From UBA6168 sp964508135 (GTDB lineage: Bacteria > Bacteroidota > Bacteroidia > Chitinophagales > Saprospiraceae): a stretch of DNA of 64,000 nt. The notes under the pieces are model-generated. The model was not told the DNA's origin. It saw only the letters and a program-made list of their open reading frames with translations, and ran no database searches. The position numbers and the translations under genes are program-made. Position 1 is the first letter of the stretch, and each line of letters begins with the position of its first letter. The DNA lies in NCBI GenBank assembly GCA_964508135.1, contig CAZDSU010000024.1, positions 20,915 through 84,914 on the forward strand, written 5' to 3'. Of this stretch, positions 17,333 to 26,181 are shown piece after piece.

Positions 17333-18421
17333 ATGCTTAAGATTCTCGACCGCTACATCATCAAAAAATTCCTGAGCACGTTCTTCTTCGTGGTACTCAT
17401 CTTTTCGATGATAGCTGTTATCATTGACTTTAGCCAGAACGTGGAGGAGTTTATTGACGAAAAACTGGGAGCATGGCAGGTCTCCACGGAATACTACTTC
17501 AACTTTATTGTCTTCATCAACGGCCTGTTGTGGCCGCTGTTCGCCATGATTTCGGTGATATTCTTCACCAGCCGCATGGCCTACAATTCCGAGATTATCT
17601 CCATCCTGAACGCCGGGGTCAGTTTCCGGCGCTTCATCCGGCCCTACCTGATTGGGGGTGGGCTGCTGGCCTGTTTGCACCTCGTGCTCAACCACTTTGT
17701 GATACCCGTGAGCAACAAGACCCGCCTCGATTTTTTCCACGCCTACATCGTGAAGGAAAGCGACAAAGGCAGTACCCGTGACGTGCACATGTTCGTGGAC
17801 CCGCACACGAAAATCTACGTGCGGGACTACTTCAAGCGGGACAGCTTCGCCCGAAACTTCCGGCTGGAGCGCATTGACAGCAACCGCCTCACCAGTTACA
17901 TTGAGGCGGACGAGGCCCGCTGGAAAGGCGACAAGCAGAAGTGGCAACTGAGCAACTACGAAATACACACCTTCAACGGCACAAAAGAGGGCATCGTGGT
18001 GGGTGGCAAGTCGAAGCTTGACACGGCCCTCCTGCTCACCCCCGACGACTTCGTGCGCTACGACGACACCCGTGAAAAAATTCCCTCGACCCGCCTCTCG
18101 CAGTTCATTGACGAAGAGCGCCGCCGGGGCATTGGCAACACGAAGGGCTACGAAATAGAACTGTACCGCCGCACCGCCGACCCCGTCACGCTGCTAATCG
18201 TCACGCTCATCGGCGTGGCGATGGCCTCCCGAAAAATCAGGGGCGGCATGGGCCTTCACCTGGCCCTGGGCATCGTGCTGGGGGCGGTGTTCGTGTTCGT
18301 GGCGAAGTTCAGCATCACCTTTGCGACCAATGAGGCACTGCCCGCCCTGCTCGGTGTCTGGTTGCCGAATATTTTCTTTGGGTCGTTGGCAATTTTGTTG
18401 GTGGCGAAGGCGCAGCGGTGA
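17333..18421 (+). CDS. LptF/LptG-family permease (YjgP/YjgQ)
   Basis: This is a 362-residue inner-membrane protein. It opens with LKILDRYIIKKFLSTFFFVV, the usual LptF/G first helix, followed by helices near 55-80 and 100-120. A large soluble periplasmic jellyroll domain spans about 125-275, and three C-terminal helices run from about 280 to 362. LptF and LptG form the LptB2FG exporter that pulls lipopolysaccharide from the inner membrane. I cannot say whether this is F or G. The frame could start at 17288, but those codons come from a heptamer repeat, so I chose the ATG at 17333. Confidence 0.88.
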   Translation: MLKILDRYIIKKFLSTFFFVVLIFSMIAVIIDFSQNVEEFIDEKLGAWQVSTEYYFNFIVFINGLLWPLFAMISVIFFTSRMAYNSEIISILNAGVSFRRFIRPYLIGGGLLACLHLVLNHFVIPVSNKTRLDFFHAYIVKESDKGSTRDVHMFVDPHTKIYVRDYFKRDSFARNFRLERIDSNRLTSYIEADEARWKGDKQKWQLSNYEIHTFNGTKEGIVVGGKSKLDTALLLTPDDFVRYDDTREKIPSTRLSQFIDEERRRGIGNTKGYEIELYRRTADPVTLLIVTLIGVAMASRKIRGGMGLHLALGIVLGAVFVFVAKFSITFATNEALPALLGVWLPNIFFGSLAILLVAKAQR

Positions 18422-18473
18422 GCCAATGCAAGACCAAATGCCAAAAGTCACACTCGAACCTCCCCAATTGGCC

Positions 18474-18481
18474 TAATTTTG
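18474..18481 (+). promoter_or_regulatory. Promoter -7-like box of the subtilase gene
   Basis: TAATTTTG fits TAnnTTTG and lies 32 bases before the ATG at 18514. It supports that start over the in-frame ATG at 18418. Confidence 0.35.
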
Positions 18482-18513
18482 CTCCGCAACAATTTTTAAA
18501 ATCTGACCGCTAC

Positions 18514-20280
18514 ATGAAAAAACTATTTACCGTAGCCATTTTATTGGCTTTTTATGGCTTCGCAAATGGCCAAACCAAGGACTGGCACCAAAAAGTGGAC
18601 GCCTCCCTGCTGGCAAAAACGGCAGATGGCAAGTCCGTGCCTTTCCTCATTTTGCTGGCGCAACAAGCCGACCTCAGCGCTGCCCGACAACTGAAAACCA
18701 AGGACGAAAAGGCGACCTACGTCTTCAATACCCTGCGCCAAACCGCAGCGACTACGCAAGTCGGCATCAAGGCATTTTTGACCCAAAAAAATGCAACGTA
18801 TGATGGCATCTTCATCGTCAACGCCATCAAAACGGAGGGCGATTTGAGCTTGATAAACCTGCTGGCGCAACGCCCCGACGTGGCGCAAATCATAGACAAC
18901 ACGACCATTCACTACTCGGAACCCGTGGAGCGGCTGGATGGTGTCACCGATTCCCGTTCTGCCATTGAATGGGGCATTGAAATGATAAACGCCAACGACG
19001 TGTGGGCGCTGGGCTACCGGGGCCAAGGCGTCACCGTGGGCGGTCAGGACACCGGCTACGACTGGACGCACCCCGCCCTGAAAAGCAAGTACCGGGGCTA
19101 CTTCGCCCCCACCGATACCACCGACCACAACTACAATTGGCACGACGCCATCCATAGCATCAGCCCGCTCAGTTGGGACTCCCTCAACCCCTGCGGCCTG
19201 GATTCGCCAGTCCCCTGCGACGACAACAGCCACGGCACGCACACGATGGGCACGATGGTCGGCTCGGATGGCGACAACGAAACTGGCGTGGCACCAGATG
19301 CCAACTGGTGTGCTTGCCGCAACATGGAGCGGGGTAACGGCTCGCCGTTCACCTACCTCGAATGTTTCCAGTGGTTCGTGGCACCGACCGACCTGAACAA
19401 CGAAAACCCCGACCCGACCAAAGCGCCCCACGTCATCAACAACTCGTGGTACTGCTCCGAGGGCGAGGGCTGCAACCCCACCAATTTTCTGGTGATGAAC
19501 CAAGCCGTGAACAACCTGCGGCTGGCAGGCACGGTGGTGGTTGTGTCGGCAGGCAACAGCGGCAGCGGCTGCGGCAGCGTGTCCACGCCCCCGCCTATGT
19601 TCGAAGGCAGTTTTTCCATCGGTGCCACGGCCATCAACGACACGATTGCCGGTTTCAGCAGCCGTGGGCCTGTGACCATTGACGGCAGCAACCGCCTCAA
19701 ACCCAACGTTTCGGCGCCGGGCGTCAACGTGCGGTCGAGCGTGCCGGGCGGCGGCTACGCCAACTTCTCCGGCACGAGCATGGCGGGGCCGCACGTGGCG
19801 GGCCTCGTGGCGCTCATCATCTCCGCCAATCCCGACCTGGCCGGACAGGTGGACACCATCGAGGACCTCATCGAGCAGACTGCCGTGCCGAAAACCACCG
19901 ACCAGAACTGTGGCGACATACTCGGCACTGAGGTGCCCAACCACACCTACGGTTTCGGTCGTGTGGATGCGCTGGCAGCCGTGGAAGCGGCCATTGCGCT
20001 GATACCAGTAGAGCCAAGTGCCACAGCGGAACAAGCTCCCATGAGCGTGCGGGTGTTCCCGAATCCAGTTGGTGAGCAATTGAACGTGGAGGTGCAACAT
20101 GCGGTGGGCGAGGTACAGCTTGAGTTGTTCGACGTGAGCGGCAGGTTGGTTTTGCTGCGCAATTGGAGCGCTGTCAGCCCCTCCCTTTCTGTGAGTTTTG
20201 CTGGCAATCCTTCGGGGATTTACTTCTACCGGATATTGAACGGAGGAGCGGTGATACAGGGAAAGGTGGTGAAAAAATAG
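18514..20280 (+). CDS. Secreted S8 (subtilisin-like) peptidase with T9SS sorting domain
   Basis: This is a 588-residue exported protease. The signal peptide is 1-20 (...GFANGQ). A propeptide-like region (about 22-135) precedes the S8 domain (about 160-500). The catalytic triad is complete: Asp179 (GGQDTGYDW), His240 (DDNSHGTHTMGTM) and Ser422 (FSGTSMAGPHVAG), with oxyanion Asn in VINNSW. The last 75 residues (VRVFPNPVGEQLNVEV, then GIYFYRILNGG) form a type-A T9SS signal, so the enzyme is moved across the outer membrane and probably anchored or released there. The longer frame from 18418 would run through the promoter box and lacks a signal peptide at its start. Confidence 0.93.
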   Translation: MKKLFTVAILLAFYGFANGQTKDWHQKVDASLLAKTADGKSVPFLILLAQQADLSAARQLKTKDEKATYVFNTLRQTAATTQVGIKAFLTQKNATYDGIFIVNAIKTEGDLSLINLLAQRPDVAQIIDNTTIHYSEPVERLDGVTDSRSAIEWGIEMINANDVWALGYRGQGVTVGGQDTGYDWTHPALKSKYRGYFAPTDTTDHNYNWHDAIHSISPLSWDSLNPCGLDSPVPCDDNSHGTHTMGTMVGSDGDNETGVAPDANWCACRNMERGNGSPFTYLECFQWFVAPTDLNNENPDPTKAPHVINNSWYCSEGEGCNPTNFLVMNQAVNNLRLAGTVVVVSAGNSGSGCGSVSTPPPMFEGSFSIGATAINDTIAGFSSRGPVTIDGSNRLKPNVSAPGVNVRSSVPGGGYANFSGTSMAGPHVAGLVALIISANPDLAGQVDTIEDLIEQTAVPKTTDQNCGDILGTEVPNHTYGFGRVDALAAVEAAIALIPVEPSATAEQAPMSVRVFPNPVGEQLNVEVQHAVGEVQLELFDVSGRLVLLRNWSAVSPSLSVSFAGNPSGIYFYRILNGGAVIQGKVVKK

Positions 20281-20298
20281 GGGGTGTGCTTCAAATGA

Positions 20299-20329
20299 CA
20301 GCCCGGCAGGATTTGAGCTTGCCGGGCTG
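20299..20329 (+). terminator. Hairpin after the subtilase gene
   Basis: A perfect 10-bp GC stem (CAGCCCGGCA at 20299-20308, complement at 20320-20329) lies 19 bases after the stop. The T-run is weak, so termination is likely but not certain. Confidence 0.6.
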
Positions 20330-20525
20330 TTGTGGTTAAATCCAGGATTAATTGGCCTGTTTTCCAAAAAATCGTCGAACTTTCCGGCGGATTGACGCCG
20401 TTTCAATGGGCGGCAATGCGGGAAAAGGAAGGTGGAATACGGGGATACAGATGTTAGCGGCAAGGTTTGGACGACAGTGCAAACTTGAAGCTAAGTGGCT
20501 TTAAAAGAATTTTTTAAACTGACAA

Positions 20526-21962
20526 ATGACACCACCACGAGTATTTATTTCATATAGTTGGACAACCCCTACTCACGAAGATTGGGTTATTAACCTTGCT
20601 GAAAGATTAGTTTCAGATGGGGTTGATGTTGTAATTGACAAGTGGGACTTAAAGGAGGGACACGACAAGTTTAACTTTATGGAAAGTATGGTTAAAGCCG
20701 AAGACATTAACAAGGTTCTCATTATTCTTGATAAGAAATACCGTGCTAAAGCAGACGAAAGGAGTGGCGGTGTTGGAACAGAAACTCAAATCATCAGCCC
20801 TCAAGTTTATGCGAACGTATCTCAAGAAAAATTTATTCCAATAGTATCTGAAAAAGACGATGAGGGTAAAGCATTTGTTCCAACTTATCTTGAAGGGAGA
20901 ATTTACATTGACCTTTCAGAGCAAGAACAATATGAACAAAGTTACGAAGCACTTTTAAGAAACATTTATCAAAGACCAGCTTACAGCAAACCTAAGCTTG
21001 GCAAAGCTCCGACTTATTTGTTTGATGAAACTCCAATGACACATCGGACAACATCCATTGTAAGAAGTTTTGACAATCAGATAAACAAAAACCCAAAAAA
21101 GGCTAATTCAATAGTTCGTGATTTTCTTGATGAGTTTTTCCAAAACTTAAAAAGTTATTCAATCACCTTTACAGGTCGAGACGAAATCACAATTGGAAAA
21201 GAAGTGTGTGAAAACATCACTTCCTACACTCCCCTGCGTAACGACTTCATTTCATTTTTTGACAAGGTAACAAAGGATGAAACTGATTTTGATATTGACA
21301 TAGTAATTAAATTTTTAGAAAAACTTCCAATTCTACTTGCACCACAAGACAATAAAAGCAGTTGGTCAACTTATGAATTTGATAATTTCAGATTTTATAT
21401 TCACGAACTGTTCTTGTATCTCATAACCATTGGCATCAAAAATGAAAACTACAAGTTTGTAGCTGAACTTATGTATTCAAGCTATTTCTTGCAGGATAAA
21501 TACGATTATAAAAACGAGCCGCAGTACTACGACAAGTTTTATCACTATTGTGACATTATTACCAATTATTACAACCAGACCTATTCTAAAAATTTCTTCA
21601 GCCCAATGGCTGACTTGTTGATAAAACGAATTCCCGAAAACTTCTCAATGGACATTTTTGTTGAAGCTGACTTACTTTGCCATTATGTTGGAGTATTGAA
21701 TAATATTGAGTGGTTTCCAATTACCTATGTGTATAAAACGAGGGGAAAATTTGAACTCTTTAATAGGTTAGTTTCTGCAAGACACTTTGAAAAAGTAAAA
21801 GTGCTTTTTAATGTTCAGACTGCAAAAGAGTTGCAAGATAAACTGACCGAGATTAAAAATAATGACAAGAACCCAGATAGAATGCGATATTTAAATTCAT
21901 TTGACAGGGTAATAAATATCTATAAAATGATAAATATTGATACGATTGCAACAACACGATAA
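20526..21962 (+). CDS. SEFIR (TIR-like) domain protein, probable defence or signalling gene
   Basis: This is a 478-residue cytosolic protein. Residues 4-150 form a SEFIR/TIR-like domain: RVFISYSWTTPTHEDW at 5-20, DKWDLKEGHDKFNFMESM at 38-55, the hydrophobic strand VLIILDKKY at 64-72, and GGVGTETQIISPQVY. Residues 165-478 are an unknown, mostly helical region rich in Phe, Tyr, Asn and Lys. Bacterial SEFIR/TIR domains often act as NAD-consuming effectors in antiphage immunity, with the second domain as sensor. Sampled lines are about 35% GC against about 55% in the flanking genes, which points to recent transfer. No partner gene adjoins it. Glu53 is a possible catalytic acid, but this is not proven. 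Confidence 0.8.
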   Translation: MTPPRVFISYSWTTPTHEDWVINLAERLVSDGVDVVIDKWDLKEGHDKFNFMESMVKAEDINKVLIILDKKYRAKADERSGGVGTETQIISPQVYANVSQEKFIPIVSEKDDEGKAFVPTYLEGRIYIDLSEQEQYEQSYEALLRNIYQRPAYSKPKLGKAPTYLFDETPMTHRTTSIVRSFDNQINKNPKKANSIVRDFLDEFFQNLKSYSITFTGRDEITIGKEVCENITSYTPLRNDFISFFDKVTKDETDFDIDIVIKFLEKLPILLAPQDNKSSWSTYEFDNFRFYIHELFLYLITIGIKNENYKFVAELMYSSYFLQDKYDYKNEPQYYDKFYHYCDIITNYYNQTYSKNFFSPMADLLIKRIPENFSMDIFVEADLLCHYVGVLNNIEWFPITYVYKTRGKFELFNRLVSARHFEKVKVLFNVQTAKELQDKLTEIKNNDKNPDRMRYLNSFDRVINIYKMINIDTIATTR

Positions 21963-22275
21963 TGCTTCACTCCTCGAGTAAAATATGGTTTAAACTTGAA
22001 CCGACCTCACTTCGGACAGACAGCAGAGTAGCCGCAAACCCCCGAACCGCTATACTATACACAAAAAAAGCCCAGCTCCCGCCAGGCCCTTCCTACCAAT
22101 GTCAAACTAGAAAATATCTTATCCTCCCACCACCGCCACCAACTCCACGGTTATACGATTGATACTGCCCAAATACACCGGGTGGTTTTGATAGTACAAC
22201 TCAGCGGCAAGAGAAAACCACAGGGTTGGCTGGAGCGGAAATGACCCTGCGAGCGCATCAGTGCCCACTGCGGTA
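21963..22275. other. Spacer after the SEFIR gene
   Basis: This 313-base spacer contains a 66-codon frame that looks non-coding. The SEFIR-like low GC ends near 22.0 kb. The right end holds one arm of a hairpin that reaches into the LytTR gene. I see no other gene or site. Confidence 0.5.
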
Positions 22276-22289
22276 TCATTTCCGCTCCA
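22231..22289. repeat. Inverted repeat containing the stop codon of the LytTR gene
   Basis: The 14-base arms TGGAGCGGAAATGA (22231-22244) and its complement (22276-22289) are perfect. The right arm is the last codons and TGA of the LytTR gene on the minus strand. The loop is 31 bases. There is no T-run. Confidence 0.85.
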
Positions 22290-22998
22290 GCAAATTCCCC
22301 TTCACGAAATTTCGGATAAACTCCTCCTGGTAGGCGCTGCCAAAAGGCACTTCAAAGCTGTTGTCGAGCAAAATGAAATCCTGCTGCACCCGCCGCACGT
22401 AGTCCACATTGACCACATAAGATTTATTGACCCTGGCAAAATGCGTCTTGGGCAAGAATTCGAGGGCCTGCTGAAGGCTGATGGCGGTCATGATTTTTCC
22501 GTTGAGGGTATGGAACATCACGTAGTTTTTCATGCCTTCCAAGTAGCGGATTTCTTTAAAAAAGACCTTGATGTACTGGCGGTCGGCGCGGATATAAATG
22601 GAGTCCTCGTGGATGCTCTCCACCTGCGCTTGGCTGTGACGGCGCAGGTCGTGTATTTCCTTGGCCTTGTTCACCGCTTTTACAAATCGTTGAAAATCAA
22701 TGGGTTTTAGCAGATAATCAATGGCGTCAAGTTCGTAGCTGTCGAGCGCAAACTGCGGGAAAGCAGTGGTGAAGATGACCAACGGCGGATTTTTGAGGGT
22801 CCGCAGCAGTTCCAGCCCGGTGATGTCGGGCATCTGGATGTCGAGGAAAACGAGGTCAACGGACTGCTCGGAGAGGAAGCGGTTGGCATCCAGCCCATTG
22901 TAAAATTGCCCAACGAGTTCGAGGAAGCCCATTTTGGCAACTTTCATTTCCAAGCCCTCCCGTGCGAGGGGTTCGTCGTCAACGATGATGCAAGTCAT
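22276..22998 (-). CDS. LytTR-family response regulator
   Basis: This is a 240-residue response regulator. The receiver domain (1-118) has the acidic pair D7-D8 and phosphoacceptor Asp53 in VFLDIQMPD, plus the conserved Lys in YLLKPIDF. The LytTR DNA-binding domain (about 138-238) includes the typical FFKEIRYLEGMKNYVMFHT stretch. It is activated by phosphorylation and binds direct-repeat promoters. It lies five bases downstream of the histidine kinase gene, its obvious partner. The 3' codons form one arm of a perfect hairpin. Confidence 0.93.
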   Translation of the reverse strand: MTCIIVDDEPLAREGLEMKVAKMGFLELVGQFYNGLDANRFLSEQSVDLVFLDIQMPDITGLELLRTLKNPPLVIFTTAFPQFALDSYELDAIDYLLKPIDFQRFVKAVNKAKEIHDLRRHSQAQVESIHEDSIYIRADRQYIKVFFKEIRYLEGMKNYVMFHTLNGKIMTAISLQQALEFLPKTHFARVNKSYVVNVDYVRRVQQDFILLDNSFEVPFGSAYQEEFIRNFVKGNLLERK

Positions 22999-23036
22999 TT
23001 GATTTACGATTGACGACTGACGACTGACGATTTCAC
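22999..23036. repeat. TGACGAT-type heptamer repeat at the kinase/regulator junction
   Basis: Five units of the form GATTTAC, GATTGAC and GACTGAC are spaced exactly 7 bp. The run contains the kinase stop codon and its last codons, and sits just before the regulator start codon. Confidence 0.85.
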
Positions 23037-24068
23037 GTCATTTAAGGTCAGTCGTAGTTTTACCCTAAATTTTTCAGCGCCGTTCTCCACCTCCAATCGG
23101 TGCTTGTCGGGGAACAGTAGTTCCAATCGGCGGCGGATGTTTTTCAAGCCGATGCCGCCTTCGAGATGGGTGGAAGGATGTACCGGTTTAGCATTTTCCA
23201 CGAAAAAATCGAGGCTGCCTGGCTGCACGTCGAAGCGGACGGAAATCTTCGATTCGCCCCGTGCGTTGACGCCGTGCTTGACGGCATTTTCCAAAAAAGG
23301 CAAAAAAAGCAAGGGCGGCAATAGTACGGCGTCAGGATTGCCATGTACCTGAAAATCCACCTCCATCTTGTTTTGCCGCATTCCTTCCAGCGCCAAGTAG
23401 TTTCGCAGGCTTTCGATTTCATGGCCCAGGGCGACCTGCTCTTTTTCGCTGTCGTAGAGTTGATATCGAAGCACCTGCGACAGTTTCACGATGACGGGCG
23501 TGACTTTTTCAGGGTATTTTTCAGACAGGACGGCGATGCTGTTTAGCATGTTGAACAGGAAATGCGGGCTGACCTGGTTCTTCAGGTAGGCAAGTTCTGT
23601 TTGGAGGTTGGCACTTTGCAAATCGGCGATGCGGGCTTGGTGGTACATAAATTCGAGCATCAAGCGCAAGCCCAGCACGACGGCGAAAAGCTGCATCCCG
23701 TCGAGTAGGTCGTAAGAGAAAAAGATGGTCAACGGCGAGCCACAGTCCTCGCAGATGTAGGGGTCGTAAGAAAAGGTATAGCCGCTGTAAAGCAGGAGTG
23801 CAGCCGTTGAGGCGAGCACATAAGCCCAGATTTTCCGTTGGAGCAGCAGCCGGGGGATGAGCACGAGCAGGTTCAGGTAAACGAAAACGAGGTCGGGCAA
23901 GAAGTGGAGCAGGAAGAAATCCCTGAGCGAGATATCCACATCGGAAAGTATGCCCAATTTGCCCAAAACGGTGTCGGAGTAACGGTAAAACCAAAACAGC
24001 AGGTGCCGCAGCCACCAAAACCTGGGTGCGAAGAACCAGCTTATTTTTCCCAAGTAATCTTTTTTCAT
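23004..24068 (-). CDS. LytS-type sensor histidine kinase
   Basis: This is a 354-residue membrane kinase. Hydrophobic segments lie at about 11-30, 50-72, 78-98 and 120-140. A short coiled linker is followed by the His_kinase motif NQVSPHFLFNMLNSIA with His169, and an ATPase domain with FLENAVKHGV (N box) and GGIGLKNIRRRLELLF. It autophosphorylates and passes phosphate to the adjacent LytTR regulator. I chose the ATG at 24068 because the upstream 31 codons look non-coding. Odd: the last residues (SSVVSRQS) and the stop are encoded by a 7-bp tandem repeat, so the C-terminus was probably altered by repeat growth or insertion. Confidence 0.92.
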   Translation of the reverse strand: MKKDYLGKISWFFAPRFWWLRHLLFWFYRYSDTVLGKLGILSDVDISLRDFFLLHFLPDLVFVYLNLLVLIPRLLLQRKIWAYVLASTAALLLYSGYTFSYDPYICEDCGSPLTIFFSYDLLDGMQLFAVVLGLRLMLEFMYHQARIADLQSANLQTELAYLKNQVSPHFLFNMLNSIAVLSEKYPEKVTPVIVKLSQVLRYQLYDSEKEQVALGHEIESLRNYLALEGMRQNKMEVDFQVHGNPDAVLLPPLLFLPFLENAVKHGVNARGESKISVRFDVQPGSLDFFVENAKPVHPSTHLEGGIGLKNIRRRLELLFPDKHRLEVENGAEKFRVKLRLTLNDVKSSVVSRQS

Positions 24069-24310
24069 AGGGTCTAATTGAAACTGGGGCAAAGTTACGC
24101 AGCCCTTTCCGCCCTTTCCGCATGGGAAGTGTAAGCAAAACCGGGGTTGGTGTAAAAACAAGGCGGGGTTGTGTAAAAAAGCCCCCGGCAGGTATTTTTC
24201 GAGTGCATATTTGGAGCATCAATCATTTACGAGCAAAAAAAATTCTTCTATCGAAAACAGCTAAACCCTACCTTTTTTTCATCCATTTTTTCACTTAAAA
24301 ACGTTGAATC

Positions 24311-26071
24311 ATGAGAACTTTCCTGTCTGCTGCCTTCTTGGCAACGCTATTCATCTTTTGCCTCACCAACTGTAAAAAGGACGAGGGTTTGGTGCAAGAC
24401 TTTGCTGTTGAAAACATACATGAACACGAATCGGACGGAGCGCTTGGACAGCGCAACTGCGGTGCCGACGACGTTTACCAGCGCATGTTGTTGAACGACC
24501 CACAGTTTCGAACGAACCAGGAGCGCATTGAGCAGTTCACCAAGGAATACCTCGCTTCCGACCCCGTTGGCGACCGTGCCGTCAAGACCATCCCCGTGGT
24601 AGTTCACGTTGTTTGGAACACCTCGCAGCAGAACATCAGCGATGCCCAGGTACTTTCCCAGTTGACCGTGCTCACCAACGATTTCCGCCGCCTCAATGCA
24701 GACCAAACGAACACCCCGGCTGCGTTTTTGCCCATTGCGGCTGACGCCGAAGTCGAATTTTGCCTTGCCACGCAAGACCCCGTTGGCAACGCCACCACTG
24801 GCATTGTTCGGCGGCAAACGACCGTCACTTCCTTCTCTGACAACGATGCCATGAAATACTACAACCAAGGCGGTTCGAACGCTTGGGACGCCTCGAAGTA
24901 CCTCAATATTTGGGTCTGCAATATGGGCGGCGGCATATTGGGCTACGCCCAATTCCCTGGCGGCCCACCTGCCACTGACGGGGTGGTCATCACCTACACG
25001 GCTTATGGCACGATGGGCACAGCACAACCTCCTTTCCACTTGGGGCGCACCGCCACCCATGAGGTTGGTCATTGGCTCAACCTGTTCCATATCTGGGGCG
25101 ATGATGGCAACAGTTGCGCAGGTTCCGACCAGGTTGGTGATACGCCCAACCAAGGAGATGAAAACTATAGTTGCCCCGCATTCCCAGCGGTGAGCTGCAG
25201 CAACGGCCCCAACGGCGACATGTTCATGAACTACATGGACTACACCGACGACGCCTGCATGAACCTCTACTCCCAAGGTCAAAAAACGAGGATGAATGCG
25301 CTTTTTGCTTCGGGAGGCGCTCGTTACAGTTTGCTCAACTCGCTGGGTTGTCAGCCACCATCAGGAGGTGGTTGCGAAACGCCCAGCGGATTGAATGCCA
25401 CCAACATCACCAGCAACAGTGCCACGCTGAATTGGAGCGCCGTCAGCGGAGCAACTGCCTACAACTTGCAACACAAACCGGTAACTGGCCAAAACTGGAC
25501 TACCGTAAACAACCTCAGCGGCACGAGCTACAGCCTGACTGGATTAAGCGCCAGCACAGCTTATGAATTCAAGGTGCAGGCCGTATGTGGCAGCAACACA
25601 GGTAGCTACTCCAGCACAGCTACTTTCACCACCCAAAGCAGCGGTGGCGGTGGCGGTGGTTGCACGGACAACTACGAGTCCAACAATACCAAAGCAACGG
25701 CGAAAACTATCCCCGTCAACTCGCCCATTACCGCTAAAATCGGCACGGCTACGGACAAGGACTGGTTCAAGTTCAACAACACCAGTACGAACAAGAACAT
25801 CCGCATCACCATGACCAACTTGCCCTTCGACTACGATGTGTACCTGTACCGGAACAACACGCTGGTGGGCTACTCGGAAAATCCCGGCACGGAGGACGAG
25901 GAAATCATTTTCAACACCAGCGTTGTCGGCACCTACCACGTGAAGGTCGTGGGTTATAACGGGGCCTACAGCAACAGCCTCTGCTACACGCTCATGGCGG
26001 AGATAGGCAGTGCGCCTTACACGCCCTCTGGCAATGCCAAGCCGAGCGGAAAAATGACCGACAGGGAGTAA
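24311..26071 (+). CDS. M43 (pappalysin-like) zinc metalloprotease lipoprotein with FN3 and PPC domains
   Basis: This is a 586-residue exported protein. The N-terminus ends in the lipobox LTNC (Cys21), suggesting a lipoprotein. The M43 domain (about 90-345) has the zinc motif HEVGHWLNLFH (H250, E251, H254, H260) and a Met-turn in FMNYMDYTDDACMNLY. A fibronectin type III domain (about 358-440) and a Gly-rich linker follow. A pre-peptidase C-terminal-like domain (about 450-570) contains DKDWFKFNN and FDYDVYLYRNN. It lacks a T9SS sorting domain. It probably degrades extracellular protein while tethered to a membrane. A terminator follows. Confidence 0.9.
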   Translation: MRTFLSAAFLATLFIFCLTNCKKDEGLVQDFAVENIHEHESDGALGQRNCGADDVYQRMLLNDPQFRTNQERIEQFTKEYLASDPVGDRAVKTIPVVVHVVWNTSQQNISDAQVLSQLTVLTNDFRRLNADQTNTPAAFLPIAADAEVEFCLATQDPVGNATTGIVRRQTTVTSFSDNDAMKYYNQGGSNAWDASKYLNIWVCNMGGGILGYAQFPGGPPATDGVVITYTAYGTMGTAQPPFHLGRTATHEVGHWLNLFHIWGDDGNSCAGSDQVGDTPNQGDENYSCPAFPAVSCSNGPNGDMFMNYMDYTDDACMNLYSQGQKTRMNALFASGGARYSLLNSLGCQPPSGGGCETPSGLNATNITSNSATLNWSAVSGATAYNLQHKPVTGQNWTTVNNLSGTSYSLTGLSASTAYEFKVQAVCGSNTGSYSSTATFTTQSSGGGGGGCTDNYESNNTKATAKTIPVNSPITAKIGTATDKDWFKFNNTSTNKNIRITMTNLPFDYDVYLYRNNTLVGYSENPGTEDEEIIFNTSVVGTYHVKVVGYNGAYSNSLCYTLMAEIGSAPYTPSGNAKPSGKMTDRE

Positions 26072-26099
26072 TTTTCAATTCAAATTTTTCAGACAAACT

Positions 26100-26131
26100 G
26101 GTTCGGGCGGCTTGCTGCCCGGGCCTTTTTT
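26100..26131 (+). terminator. Rho-independent terminator of the M43 gene
   Basis: A 9-bp stem (GGTTCGGGC and GCCCGGGCC, with G-T pairs) is followed by six T. It starts 28 bases past the stop codon. Confidence 0.8.
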
Positions 26132-26181
26132 GTTTGAATATGCGACAGTTAAAGTTCAAGCGTGAAGATTGGCACCGAAGC

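Noticed and set aside
18541..20463. Long 640-codon minus-strand frame opposite the subtilase
   Set aside because: It is a mirror of a GC-rich gene: Ala/Gly/His/Val-rich with no domain. The plus-strand gene has a complete catalytic triad and sorting signal.
20450..20485. Possible integron-type recombination site (GTTAGCGGCAAGG) before the SEFIR gene
   Set aside because: Reminiscent of attC-like motifs, but the matching half-site and fold could not be found, and no integrase is near.
21962..22162. 66-codon frame after the SEFIR gene
   Set aside because: Low-complexity Pro-rich product starting on the previous stop; no family.
24347..25282. 311-codon minus-strand frame opposite the M43 gene
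   Set aside because: Val/Gly/Ala-rich shadow with no domain, while the plus strand has the full zinc motif.
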